Source: JAAYJM01 sp964498585
GTDB lineage: Bacteria; Bacteroidota; Ignavibacteria; Kapaibacteriales; UBA2268
Length of the DNA: 43,751 nt
Reading direction: 5' to 3'
Assembly: GCA_964498585.1 (NCBI GenBank)
Contig: CAZCHH010000031.1
Coordinates: forward strand, 1-43,751
The translations under genes were made by a program, and so were the position numbers. The first letter of the stretch is position 1; each line of letters begins with the position of its first letter. This document shows positions 16,838 to 25,599 of the stretch, one piece after another. The notes beneath the pieces were generated by a model, which was not told the DNA's origin, ran no database searches, and saw only the letters and a list, made by a program, of their open reading frames with translations.

Positions 16838-18658
16838 ATGAAAATTATGAATTTTTTAAAAAATTTAGAAAAAATTATTAATGAAATTAAAGTAACTTCA
16901 GAATTAATTTGCCAGAGGAACTGGGCTGAACGCAATGCTGGCAATATTTCTTATAATATAAGCGATTTTATTTCTTTCAATGAATTAAAAGAATTTGAAT
17001 ATAAAGAGTATCATTTAAATAAAAATTATCCTTGCTTAAAAAACGCAATCCTTTTAATAACTGCGACTGGCTCTAAGATGCGAGATTTGAAAACAAATCC
17101 TGAAGAAAATTTGGTAATTGTTGCTTTTAAAGAACAGACTGATTTATGCTATATATTCAATTTTAACAACTGCAAAAACTGTCCAACTTCTGAACTTCCA
17201 TCTCATTTGCTAATCCACAATTTCCTTGTTCAGAATAATTCTAATTCCAAAGCTATTCTTCATACCCACCCAACAGAAATAATTGCTTTTTCTAATTCAC
17301 CTGAAATTAAAAATAAAAAAGATATTAATGAAATAATCTTTAAAATGCACCCTGAAGTTAGCATATTAGTCCCAAAAGGGATTGGCTTTGTTCCATACAG
17401 AATTACTGGCTCAAATGATTTAGCAGAAGCTACTCTTGTTGAACTCCAAAATCACGATTGCGTAATATGGGAAAAACACGGCTGCCTTGCTATAGGTAAA
17501 AATGTTGTCGATTGCTTCGATACTATTGACATTTTAGCTAAAACTATTAATATTTATTTTTTGTGTAAATCTGCTGGTTTCAATCCATCTGGACTTAGTG
17601 ATATTCAACTAAATGAATTGAAATCTACTTTTAATAAAAATTGTTATGATAATAAAGATAACAGTTCTTTAAAAAATATAAATTCCATTTTGAATGAAAT
17701 AAAAAATTCAAAAAATATAATTATTTTATCACATATAAATACTGATGGAGATGCCATTGGCTCTAGCTTAGCAATTAATGAGTATTGCGAATATAAAGGT
17801 AAAAATTCAAAAATTTTCATAGATGGAAAAGTAAGCGAAAACTATAACTTTTTAAAAGATATTTCTAAAATCAATACTTTTAATAAGGAAAATCATTCTG
17901 CATTTTTTGAAAATGCTGATTTAATAATAGTTCTCGATTTAAATGATAGTTCGCGGCTCGGTATTATGGAATATTTATTTTTAAGTTCTAAAGCAAAAAA
18001 AATTGTAATTGACCATCATTTAGAACCAAAAATCAAAACAGATTTATCCTTTATCAATATAAAAAGCAGTTCAACAGGCGAATTAATTTGGTCATTACTT
18101 AAATCCGATAATAATTTAAGAATAAATAACAACATAGCTGATTATTTATATTTAGCAATAATGACCGACACAGGAAATTTCACTTTTAATAATACAACTG
18201 CAAATACATTACTTGCAGCTTCGGAATTAGTAGCACTTGGAGCAAACCCTACCTATCTTTATAATAGTTATTATAATTCTATCCCGGCAAAACAAATGAA
18301 ATTATTCGGCAAAGCACTTTCAGAAATAGAATTTTACTTCAATAATAGTCTAAGTATTTTAACTGTAACTAAGCAAATGCTTGATTCGGTTAATGCAACT
18401 TTAAGCGATACAGAAAATTTCATTGAAAGATTAATGACTATTAAAAATATGAAAATTGCCATTCAAATTACCGAATTAGATAATAATGAATTAAAACTTT
18501 CTTTCCGTTCAAAAGAAGGAATTAACATAAGAAATATAGCAATAAAATACAATGGTGGCGGACACATGCAAGCAGCCGGCGGCAAAACAAAAGATATTAG
18601 TATTTTAGAATTAAAAGAATTGCTAATTGATGAATGCAGGGAGTTGATAAACAGCTAA
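16838..18658 (+). CDS. Fusion of class II aldolase (RhaD-like) and DHH phosphoesterase (NrnA-like)
   Basis: One uninterrupted 606-aa frame. Residues 1-265 resemble rhamnulose-1-phosphate aldolase: ERNAGNI (31-37), PTSELPSHLLIH (116-127, catalytic-type E119), the zinc pair HTH (142-144) and EKHG with H214. Residues 280-606 are a full NrnA/RecJ-like DHH-DHHA1 protein: SHINTDGDAIGSS (298-310), DLND (367-370), DHH (392-394), DTGNF (444-448) and GGGHMQAAGG (573-582). NrnA cleaves short oligoribonucleotides and 3'-phosphoadenosine 5'-phosphate; class II aldolases cleave ketose 1-phosphates or act as epimerases or dehydratases. All key residues of both halves are present, so both may be active. A 15-20 residue Asn/Lys-rich linker joins them. 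No other gene is co-directional nearby, and the next gene is convergent, 14 bp away. The first half could have another sugar phosphate as substrate. Confidence 0.85.
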   Translation: MKIMNFLKNLEKIINEIKVTSELICQRNWAERNAGNISYNISDFISFNELKEFEYKEYHLNKNYPCLKNAILLITATGSKMRDLKTNPEENLVIVAFKEQTDLCYIFNFNNCKNCPTSELPSHLLIHNFLVQNNSNSKAILHTHPTEIIAFSNSPEIKNKKDINEIIFKMHPEVSILVPKGIGFVPYRITGSNDLAEATLVELQNHDCVIWEKHGCLAIGKNVVDCFDTIDILAKTINIYFLCKSAGFNPSGLSDIQLNELKSTFNKNCYDNKDNSSLKNINSILNEIKNSKNIIILSHINTDGDAIGSSLAINEYCEYKGKNSKIFIDGKVSENYNFLKDISKINTFNKENHSAFFENADLIIVLDLNDSSRLGIMEYLFLSSKAKKIVIDHHLEPKIKTDLSFINIKSSSTGELIWSLLKSDNNLRINNNIADYLYLAIMTDTGNFTFNNTTANTLLAASELVALGANPTYLYNSYYNSIPAKQMKLFGKALSEIEFYFNNSLSILTVTKQMLDSVNATLSDTENFIERLMTIKNMKIAIQITELDNNELKLSFRSKEGINIRNIAIKYNGGGHMQAAGGKTKDISILELKELLIDECRELINS

Positions 18659-18672
18659 TTGAAGATTTTCAA

Positions 18673-19617
18673 TTAAAAAGGTAATTTTTTCAAATCAACG
18701 TTTCCTCCGGAAAGTATTATCCCAATTCTTTTCCCGGAGATTTCAATTTTGTTTTCTAAAAGAACGGCAAGAGTAGTAGCAGAAGAAGGTTCAACAATAA
18801 TTTTCATACGTTCCCAAATCAATTTCATAGCATTAATAATAGCTTCTTCGCTTACAGTAACAATTTTGTAAATATGTTCTTTTATTATATTAAAATTCAT
18901 TTCACCTAAAGAAGTAAGCAGTCCATCAGCAATAGTTTTAGGATTCACAGAAGGCACAATGTGGTTTTCAATTATAGAGCGGTAGGCATCATCAGCTCCT
19001 TCAGGTTCAGCAGCAATTACTTTTGTTTTTGGTGAAATACTTGAGCAGGAAATCAAAGTGCCACTAAGAAGTCCACCTCCGCCAACAGGAGCTATCACAT
19101 AATCCAAATCTTTTATATCATTCAGCATTTCAAGAGCAGCGGTTGCTTGCCCAGCAATAATATTAAAATTATCATAAGGATGTATAAAGGTTTCTCCTGA
19201 TTCCAATATTCTTTTGTTTAGTGTCGTTTCTCTTGAAATCAGGTCTGGTTTACAAAAAATAATATTTGCTCCGTAGTTACGAACAGCTTTAATTTTAATA
19301 TCGGAAGAATTATCCGGCATAATAACTGTTGCATTAATATTACAGATTTTAGCGGCAAGAGCAAGTGCTTGTGCATGATTTCCGGATGAATGAGTAGCAA
19401 CACCTTTCTTTGCGGATTCTTTAGATAAAGAAAATACTGCATTGCAAGCTCCTCTGAATTTAAAAGCGCCAATTTTTTGAAAATTTTCACATTTAAAAAA
19501 AATTTGATTATTTGTAATATAATTTATAGTTTTGCAAGTAAGTATTGGAGTAATGTGAGAAAAGTTTGCTATTCTTTTAGCAGCTTGTAAAACATCTTGA
19601 ATATTTGGTGTATGCAT
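18673..19617 (-). CDS. Serine racemase / threonine dehydratase-like PLP enzyme
   Basis: Fold-type II pyridoxal-phosphate enzyme, 314 aa from the ATG at 19617. It has the PLP lysine in ENFQKIGAFKFRGACNA (about 44-60, K53), the phosphate/substrate loop SSGNHAQALALA, the glycine loop APVGGGGLLSG, and the cofactor-ring motif ILSGGNVD near the C-terminus. FQKxGAFKFRGACNA and ADGLxxSLG are characteristic of the eukaryote-type serine racemase/threo-3-hydroxyaspartate dehydratase branch. Likely reactions are racemisation or dehydration of L-serine/L-threonine. The frame extends upstream to 19689, but those 24 residues (MLIIQFFFIFFFLRIFVRKN...) are AT-driven and not family-like, so I start at 19617. 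The stop lies 14 bp from the convergent fusion gene, with a weak shared hairpin at 18657-18674. Confidence 0.85.
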   Translation of the reverse strand: MHTPNIQDVLQAAKRIANFSHITPILTCKTINYITNNQIFFKCENFQKIGAFKFRGACNAVFSLSKESAKKGVATHSSGNHAQALALAAKICNINATVIMPDNSSDIKIKAVRNYGANIIFCKPDLISRETTLNKRILESGETFIHPYDNFNIIAGQATAALEMLNDIKDLDYVIAPVGGGGLLSGTLISCSSISPKTKVIAAEPEGADDAYRSIIENHIVPSVNPKTIADGLLTSLGEMNFNIIKEHIYKIVTVSEEAIINAMKLIWERMKIIVEPSSATTLAVLLENKIEISGKRIGIILSGGNVDLKKLPF

Positions 19618-19696
19618 ATAATTACAATAATTTTTTCTTACAAAAATACGTAAGAAAAAGAAAATAAAAAAAAATTGAATTATTAACATAAATTAA

Positions 19697-19727
19697 TTTG
19701 ACAATTCAAAAAATTGTTATAATTTTG
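19697..19727 (+). promoter_or_regulatory. Bacteroidetes-type promoter for the lipoprotein gene
   Basis: TTTG at 19697-19700 and TAATTTTG at 19720-19727, separated by 19 nt, fit the Bacteroidetes primary sigma pattern TTTG-N19-TAnnTTTG exactly. Transcription would begin near 19734, about 45 nt before the lipoprotein ATG. Confidence 0.6.
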
Positions 19728-19778
19728 TAATGATTTAATTAAATAATTAAATTTTTTTATAATTTTATGGAGTTATAA

Positions 19779-20258
19779 ATGAAACTCAAAGTTTTCTCAA
19801 TCTACGCATTAATAGCAATTATTGCAATAAGCTTTTCTTTAACAAGCTGCGGCGGGAATAAAGACAAAGAGAATTTAGTAAAATACTACAATTCTGTTAT
19901 AGAATTTGTCAAAACCCCAGACTTTAAAGCAATGTTAAAAAATGGCGAAGATTGGTCTGTCAAGAACTTGGAATTATTCAAGAATGCAGGTTTCCAAGTA
20001 GAGTCAATGGAAGAAATGCAAAAGATTATCGACCAAAATGCTGCTGACCCAGACATAACTAAGCTCACAGAAGATTTAGCTCTTGCTCAACAAGAAGTTC
20101 AAAATCAAGTTATGCAAGAAAAACAAGCTGAAGAAGAAGCCGCTGCTGCTGCTGCCGCCGCCGCTGCTGCCGGACAACCAGTTGATGGTCAACCTCAAGC
20201 AGTTCAAGGCCAACAATCTGATAAACCAACCGCGACTACAGAAAAAAAGCAGAAATAA
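19779..20258 (+). CDS. Small lipoprotein with Ala-rich tract
   Basis: A 159-aa lipoprotein. The signal peptide ends in the lipobox LTSC with C24 as the lipidated residue (FSLTSCGGNKDK). The mature part is mostly helical and acidic (VKYYNSVIEFVKTPDF, LALAQQEVQNQVMQEKQAEEE), then a run of 11-12 Ala, then a Gln/Pro/Gly-rich disordered tail. The alanine run is coded by GCT/GCC codons and is a candidate for length variation. GGAG lies 7 nt before the ATG, with a good promoter upstream and a strong terminator downstream, so it is a monocistronic, probably well expressed gene. I do not recognise the family; a periplasm-facing structural role is possible. Confidence 0.85.
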   Translation: MKLKVFSIYALIAIIAISFSLTSCGGNKDKENLVKYYNSVIEFVKTPDFKAMLKNGEDWSVKNLELFKNAGFQVESMEEMQKIIDQNAADPDITKLTEDLALAQQEVQNQVMQEKQAEEEAAAAAAAAAAAGQPVDGQPQAVQGQQSDKPTATTEKKQK

Positions 20259-20276
20259 AAATTTTCCGTTAATATG

Positions 20277-20304
20277 AAAAGCCGAGTTTTGCTCGGCTTT
20301 TTTA
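20277..20304 (+). terminator. Rho-independent terminator after the lipoprotein gene
   Basis: GCCGAG (20281-20286) pairs with CTCGGC (20292-20297) around TTTTG, extended by AAAA/TTTT, followed by a run of T. It is 18 bp past the stop. Confidence 0.92.
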
Positions 20305-20310
20305 TTTTAT

Positions 20311-20620
20311 ACTCACCTTACACAATTTCTCTTTTGAGAAATGAAAAAGATTAGTTTAGATTCATTTTTTAATCCACTTTTCTTATTCCCCTCTCAAGAG
20401 GAATGTCACGGAGATAAGTTAATAAATTCAGTTATATTTGACATAAATATTTAATTTACTTATACAATCTTATAAATATAAACTATAATAACTTTAATAA
20501 TAAGACCTTTTAACACCTCCCCTGCCCCTCTCAAGAGGGGAATGGAACTTGTGATAAAAAGAAAATAGTGCATCAACTTAACTTGTTTCAAATCTTAAAA
20601 TTGAATAGCGTAAGGTGAGT
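20311..20620. repeat. MITE-like inverted-repeat element (310 bp)
   Basis: The terminal inverted repeats ACTCACCTTA (20311-20320) and TAAGGTGAGT (20611-20620) match 10 of 10. The element contains TTTCTCTTTTGAGAAA, CCCCTCTCAAGAGG (20388-20402) and CCCCTCTCAAGAGGGG (20525-20540). The first ~90 bp are nearly the same as 4268-4355. It carries no coding sequence and sits between the lipoprotein terminator and the start of the barrel-protein gene; with the 132 bp after it, it fills the 494-bp gap 20259-20752. Confidence 0.75.
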
Positions 20621-20752
20621 AAATAAAATAAACAGTTTTTTCATTTTTTTTAAATAGAGAAAAAAACAATACAAAAATAAAAAGTGTAACTAATTTAATT
20701 CAATTTTGTTTTAAGATAAACGTCAATAACGAAAAATAGATAGGTTAAGTTA

Positions 20753-23700
20753 ATGAAAATAAATAAATTTTCCTTACTGATAATTATAATATCTTTAATA
20801 ATTCCGGGTCATATATTCGGACAATTTGGTAAAAATAAAGTACAATACCAAAATTTCAACTGGAAATATATCGAAACAAAGCATTTCGATATTTATTTTC
20901 ATAATGATGCCCAGTATTTAGCTGAATATGCAGCAATTATAGCAGAAAATTCTTTAAAATCAATAGAAAATACTTTGAATTTCAAGGTATCTAAAAGGAA
21001 TTCATTAATTGTTTATAATAGCCATAATGAATTTCAACAGACTAACGTTGTAGATGCATATATGCCGGAAGGAGTTGGCGGATTTACTGAATTGCTCAAA
21101 AACCGTGTTGTTATTCCGTTTCAAGGCGACTACTCCCAATATAAGCATGTTATCCATCATGAGCTTGTCCACGCTGTATTAAATGAAATGCTATACGGCG
21201 GAAATTTCCAAACTGCACTTCATACTGGCAGAAACATTGAATTCCCAATATGGATGAACGAAGGACTTGCTGAATATGAAAGTATTGGCGGATTAGATAC
21301 TCAAACGGATATGTATATGCGAGATGTTTCGCTAAGTGAACAAATGATTGATTTGGAATATTTTGACGGATTTTTGGCTTATCGGGGTGGACAGACATTT
21401 TATTGGTATGTAGCTGAAAAGTATGGCGAACAAATGGTTGGCGATTTAATTAATAGAATTAGGGCCTTCGGTAATTTAGATGCCGCTTTCCAAAGTTCTT
21501 TTAAAATGGATTTAAAGGAATTTTCTAAAGAATGGAAAAAAGATATGAAGAAATACTACTGGCCTGATATTGAAAAATTTATTGATGCTGACGACTATGC
21601 TGAAAGAATTACTGATATTTCCAAAGAAAAGAATTTTTATAATACATCACCTGCAATTTCGCCAGACGGTAGTAAAATTGCTTTTATTACAGATAGAAAG
21701 AACATTTTTTCAGTTTTTATACTTGAATTGAACGAAAAAAAAGAAGTAAGAGAACTTATTAGCAGTTACAGAATGCAGGATTTTGAAGATTTGAATCTGC
21801 TTACTCCGGGCATTTCCTGGAATCCTGACGGAACAAAGTTAGCTATTTCTGCAAAAGCTGGTGGCAATGATGCTATTTTCATAGTTGATGCAAAAACAGG
21901 AGATTACGAAAAAATTGACCTTAAGATGAACTCAATTACTTCTGTTGCATGGAGTAAAAATGGCGAATATCTCTCTTTTATCGCTACAGTTATTGAAAAA
22001 AGTGATATTTACCTTTACAAAATAAATTCAAAAAAACTTACTAATCTTACTCAAGATATTTTCACTGATTTAAATCCTGTTTGGGGACCTAATTCCGATT
22101 TAATTTACTTCATTTCCGACAGAGGAGACAATATAGATATTGAAAGCAGAACATCTCCAAAGAAAATGTGGAAATATGATGTTAGTCGCACTGATATTTA
22201 TTCAATTAATATTAACTCATTGGAAATAAAAAAAATAACAAATAATTCTGAATTTTACAAATCCTCGATGGTGATTTCTGAAGATGGTAATAAAATACTT
22301 TATGTTTCTAATGATAATGGAATTGGCAATATCTATCAACTTAATTTAACAACAAATAAAGTTTTTCCCTTAACAAATTCACTAACCGGTATTTCTCAAA
22401 TCTCACTTTCAAATGACGGAACGAAATTAGTTTTTTCTACTTTAATGAATGGCGGTTATGATATTTTCCTTTTAAAGAATCCTTTTGATATTCGTTTACA
22501 ATCAGATACTTTACCACTTACTAAACTAAGAGAAAAATATTTTGAACGAAAGAAACTTATAAATAAAATAGATAATCTTGCTAAAAGTGATTCTGTTGCA
22601 AAGCCAAAAGAATTAACTGGTTATGGAAATTTTGAAGTTGAGCTTAGCAGGCAGCAGGTTATCAAGCCGAATTTGGATGTGCAAAAAAGAGTAAATCAAG
22701 AAGATGAAATGAGTGCTGAAGAAGATTATAACTTTATTCCCAAAGATTATAAAGTGAAATTCAATTTAGATGTTGTCCTTGGGAATCCGGGCTACAGCAC
22801 CTTATATGGTTTTCAGGGAGTAACCCAAGCGTTATTTACTGATATAATGGGCGACCACCAAATATATGTTCAGGCAAATCTTTTGTATGATTTGAGAAAT
22901 AGTAGTTTTTATGCTGCCTATACTTATCTTCCGGAACTAATTGATTATCAGGTTGGAGTCTATCATTCACCCGCATTTTTTTATAAAACTGTATACAATG
23001 CTAATAATACCAGTAGCAATGATTTATTCAGATTTCGGCTTTATGGCTTAACTGTTTCTGCATCATATCCATTTAGCCATTTTGAAAGAATGGAATGGGG
23101 GATTAATTTCCTTAATTCCAATAAAGATAATATAAGTCATCCAAATAATACTTATTCATCAAAATTTTTAATGATTCCGGAAGTTAAATTTGTTTATGAT
23201 GATGTTTTGTATGGTTATTCTTTCGGACCGGTCAGCGGAACAAGATATTATCTGGGAATGAAAGGGACACCAAAGTTTGGCTCCTCTGGTCTTGGCTTTA
23301 TGTCTTTTAAAACTGATTATAGAAAATATATTTTCTTTAATGATTTCCTAAGTTTTGCAGCCCGATTTACTGGTGGTTTAAGCATAGGACCAAATCCTCA
23401 TCTTTACTATCTTGGAGGCACTGAAAACTGGATAAATCCTTCTTTCCGCAATAGCGAACTTCCTTTTGAAAATCCTGAAGACTACGCTTTATCTGAATTT
23501 ATTATGCCATTAAGAGGAACTATGGTAAATGAAATTGCAGGAACAAAATTTTTCTTAACAAATTTTGAATTACGTTTTCCTCTTTTTAGAGCATTGCTTG
23601 CAGGACCGGTGCCTATACTTTTTCAGCATATTCTTGGTGCTTTCTTTTTTGATATGGGAGGAGCGTGGTCTGGGAATTTTACTGATTTTAAATCTACAAG

Positions 23701-23869
23701 AATTGATAATCAGGGGAAAGTGATTCCTAATAACCTTTTAATGAGTACAGGTGTTGGTATTCGAACAATTTTATTCGGAATACCAGTCAAATTAGACATA
23801 GCTTGGGAAAACCTTTATCACACATGGTCTACTCCTCATTATCTGTTCTCTTTAGGTATGGATTTTTAA
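20753..23869 (+). CDS. Outer-membrane peptidase MA / TolB propeller / beta-barrel protein
   Basis: A 1038-aa exported protein. A signal segment (about 1-23) ends at IFGQ. A gluzincin (peptidase MA-like) domain at about 30-290 has HHELVHAV (HELVH 136-140) and NEGLAEY (169-175), with E170 the probable third zinc ligand. A TolB/WD40-like propeller (about 290-590) shows ISPDGSKIAFITDR, WNPDGTKLAISA and VWGPNSDLIYFISDR. The C-terminal ~370 residues resemble a BamA/surface-antigen-type barrel, with strands such as GTRYYLGMKG, YYLGGTENW and LTNFELRFPLF, and a final residue of Phe, the usual outer-membrane barrel end. The likely place is the outer membrane with protease and propeller in the periplasm. 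The substrate is unknown. Confidence 0.85.
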   Translation: MKINKFSLLIIIISLIIPGHIFGQFGKNKVQYQNFNWKYIETKHFDIYFHNDAQYLAEYAAIIAENSLKSIENTLNFKVSKRNSLIVYNSHNEFQQTNVVDAYMPEGVGGFTELLKNRVVIPFQGDYSQYKHVIHHELVHAVLNEMLYGGNFQTALHTGRNIEFPIWMNEGLAEYESIGGLDTQTDMYMRDVSLSEQMIDLEYFDGFLAYRGGQTFYWYVAEKYGEQMVGDLINRIRAFGNLDAAFQSSFKMDLKEFSKEWKKDMKKYYWPDIEKFIDADDYAERITDISKEKNFYNTSPAISPDGSKIAFITDRKNIFSVFILELNEKKEVRELISSYRMQDFEDLNLLTPGISWNPDGTKLAISAKAGGNDAIFIVDAKTGDYEKIDLKMNSITSVAWSKNGEYLSFIATVIEKSDIYLYKINSKKLTNLTQDIFTDLNPVWGPNSDLIYFISDRGDNIDIESRTSPKKMWKYDVSRTDIYSININSLEIKKITNNSEFYKSSMVISEDGNKILYVSNDNGIGNIYQLNLTTNKVFPLTNSLTGISQISLSNDGTKLVFSTLMNGGYDIFLLKNPFDIRLQSDTLPLTKLREKYFERKKLINKIDNLAKSDSVAKPKELTGYGNFEVELSRQQVIKPNLDVQKRVNQEDEMSAEEDYNFIPKDYKVKFNLDVVLGNPGYSTLYGFQGVTQALFTDIMGDHQIYVQANLLYDLRNSSFYAAYTYLPELIDYQVGVYHSPAFFYKTVYNANNTSSNDLFRFRLYGLTVSASYPFSHFERMEWGINFLNSNKDNISHPNNTYSSKFLMIPEVKFVYDDVLYGYSFGPVSGTRYYLGMKGTPKFGSSGLGFMSFKTDYRKYIFFNDFLSFAARFTGGLSIGPNPHLYYLGGTENWINPSFRNSELPFENPEDYALSEFIMPLRGTMVNEIAGTKFFLTNFELRFPLFRALLAGPVPILFQHILGAFFFDMGGAWSGNFTDFKSTRIDNQGKVIPNNLLMSTGVGIRTILFGIPVKLDIAWENLYHTWSTPHYLFSLGMDF

Positions 23870-24019
23870 TATTAAAATATAACACTTTAGTATTATTGGT
23901 TTTGTCTTTTTGTCATTATACACCCCAAAAAAAATTCTTATTTTTCAAGCTGGGCTCTGAAAAAAAAGACAATAGCATCTAAGTTCTGAATTTGGGAAAA
24001 AGTAGAATAAAAATATTTA

Positions 24020-24050
24020 TTGTTAATAATCTTATAAAATATTATCTTTG
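24020..24050 (+). promoter_or_regulatory. Possible Bacteroidetes-type promoter for the YbbR gene
   Basis: TTG (24020-24022), 20 nt, then TATCTTTG (24043-24050), which fits TAnnTTTG. This lies about 100 nt before the ATG at 24149. Confidence 0.45.
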
Positions 24051-24148
24051 CAAATAAGACCTTGCAAAATTTATATTGGTTTTTCATCGTCTAATTTAAT
24101 AAAATAATTGATAAATAACATTAAAATATAAAAATAATAAAGAATAAG

Positions 24149-25096
24149 ATGCCTGTTTCTAAAATATTAAAGTTTATTTCCTCTAAGAGTGTTTTAGGGG
24201 CTTTATTCTTTGCGATTTCTTTATGGATATATGTAAGTTTATCAACTGAATATGTAATAAATACAGAGGTTCCCTTAATTATTAAGTTGCCTAACGATAG
24301 AGCAATAGAAGTACCGCCACCTGAAACAATTTCGATTGATGTAAAAGGAACCGGCTGGCACTTATTTAATTTTCTTTTTATTGGTTCCAGCGCTAATTGT
24401 TTAATCAATTTAGAAAAATCAACTATCAAAGATAGTATATTCGAAATTTCAAGGACAGACCTTTTAAAAGGAATGCAGCATTTAGTAAACGTTCAAGCTA
24501 TTGATGCTATAGTTGAAGATAACAAATTACGCTTAGTTACAGGGAAAGCCGGGAATTATAAAATACCTATAAATCCAAAAGTAAGAATTCTTCCGAAAGA
24601 AGGTTTTATTATTGTAGGAAATATTAAATTTACACCTGATTCATTAATTATTTCTGGCAATGAAAAAATTGCAACTGCTTTTAAAGAATGGAATACTGAA
24701 GAAAGGATAATTAAAGATATATATTTACCAATTTCTACTAAAGTTCCATTATCTACTCAATTTAGTAATATAGTTAAATTATCTAACAAAGAAGTAGAAA
24801 TTTCTGCTGATATTCAGCAGGAAGCATCAATTACTTTTTTTGATATTCCCATTAACATAATTGAAGGAAAACTTCCTAATAATAGCCGTCTTGAGCCGGA
24901 TTTCATCAGCGTTACTATCACTGGTGGCATCAATGACATTGCAAATCTGACTGATGATAAAATTAAAGTTCAAATACACATAGACAAAATACTTAAAGAT
25001 TCTACTGGCATTATTATCCCCGAAATTATTTTACCAAAAAATTTAAAAGTAACTAATATCAATCCTCCCTATATTTATCATAAGATAAGAATTTAA
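24149..25096 (+). CDS. YbbR-like domain membrane-anchored protein
   Basis: A 315-aa protein with one N-terminal membrane anchor (about 11-30, SVLGALFFAISLWIYVSL) followed by an extracytoplasmic beta-rich part. The segment after the anchor (STEYVINTEVPLIIKLP) and the repeated pattern of extended strands (ISIDVKGTGW, PDSLIISGNEKIA, PDFISVTITGG) match YbbR-domain proteins. In Firmicutes the multi-YbbR protein CdaR controls the diadenylate cyclase CdaA, and Bacteroidetes commonly have one YbbR protein of about this size. No cyclase gene is adjacent, so a c-di-AMP role cannot be inferred from context. It is a single gene with its own candidate promoter. Confidence 0.78.
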   Translation: MPVSKILKFISSKSVLGALFFAISLWIYVSLSTEYVINTEVPLIIKLPNDRAIEVPPPETISIDVKGTGWHLFNFLFIGSSANCLINLEKSTIKDSIFEISRTDLLKGMQHLVNVQAIDAIVEDNKLRLVTGKAGNYKIPINPKVRILPKEGFIIVGNIKFTPDSLIISGNEKIATAFKEWNTEERIIKDIYLPISTKVPLSTQFSNIVKLSNKEVEISADIQQEASITFFDIPINIIEGKLPNNSRLEPDFISVTITGGINDIANLTDDKIKVQIHIDKILKDSTGIIIPEIILPKNLKVTNINPPYIYHKIRI

Positions 25097-25599
25097 TTCT
25101 AAAATCATCGAATTATTTATTTTCTTTTTTCTTAAAATGATGATTCAATCAATAAAATCAAATTATTTTAAAAAAATTTTTTCAAAAAAATTTCATTTTT
25201 TGTATTTAATTTATTATCTTTAAAAAATAGAAAAATACATAAAAATATATTGTGTTTTTCTGATTTAAAAAGTCGATTAATTTCATTTTAAAATGCTTTT
25301 AAATATTCGACAAAAAATAATGATGAATGAAGTTTAGCAACCAAATCGAACTTATAATACAATTGAAAACCATCACAGCGTTATTTGCAAATTTTTTTGG
25401 AAAGATATAAACTATTCTAAAAGTGTTTTTTGAATATTTTATAACTAAATTATTTATTGCTATGGCTTAATATAGCTTCAAATTAATTTTTTTAAATTTT
25501 GTTCTGATTTTTTAAATATAAATAAAAGCATTGATGAAAAAATGGTTGACAAATTTGATAAATAAATAACAATTTTTCTCACAATTTAAAGGATATATA
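25097..25599. other. AT-rich intergenic region upstream of the second giant gene
   Basis: No gene, RNA fold or repeat that I can support. TTGACAAATTTG near 25545 could contain promoter elements for the following gene, but no proper TAnnTTTG box at the right spacing is seen. AAAGGA lies 10 nt before the ATG at 25600. Confidence 0.5.

Noticed and set aside
18657..18674. Hairpin AATTGAA/TTCAATT between convergent genes as a bidirectional terminator
   Set aside because: The stem is all but one A/T and no T run follows on either strand; too weak to call.
19618..19689. N-terminal extension of the PLP enzyme
   Set aside because: The 24 extra residues are hydrophobic low-complexity sequence from AT-rich DNA and do not fit the family; the ATG at 19617 gives the normal length.
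23870..24148. Possible riboswitch or small RNA before the YbbR gene
   Set aside because: Only a promoter-like pair was found; no stable fold or known motif seen by eye.
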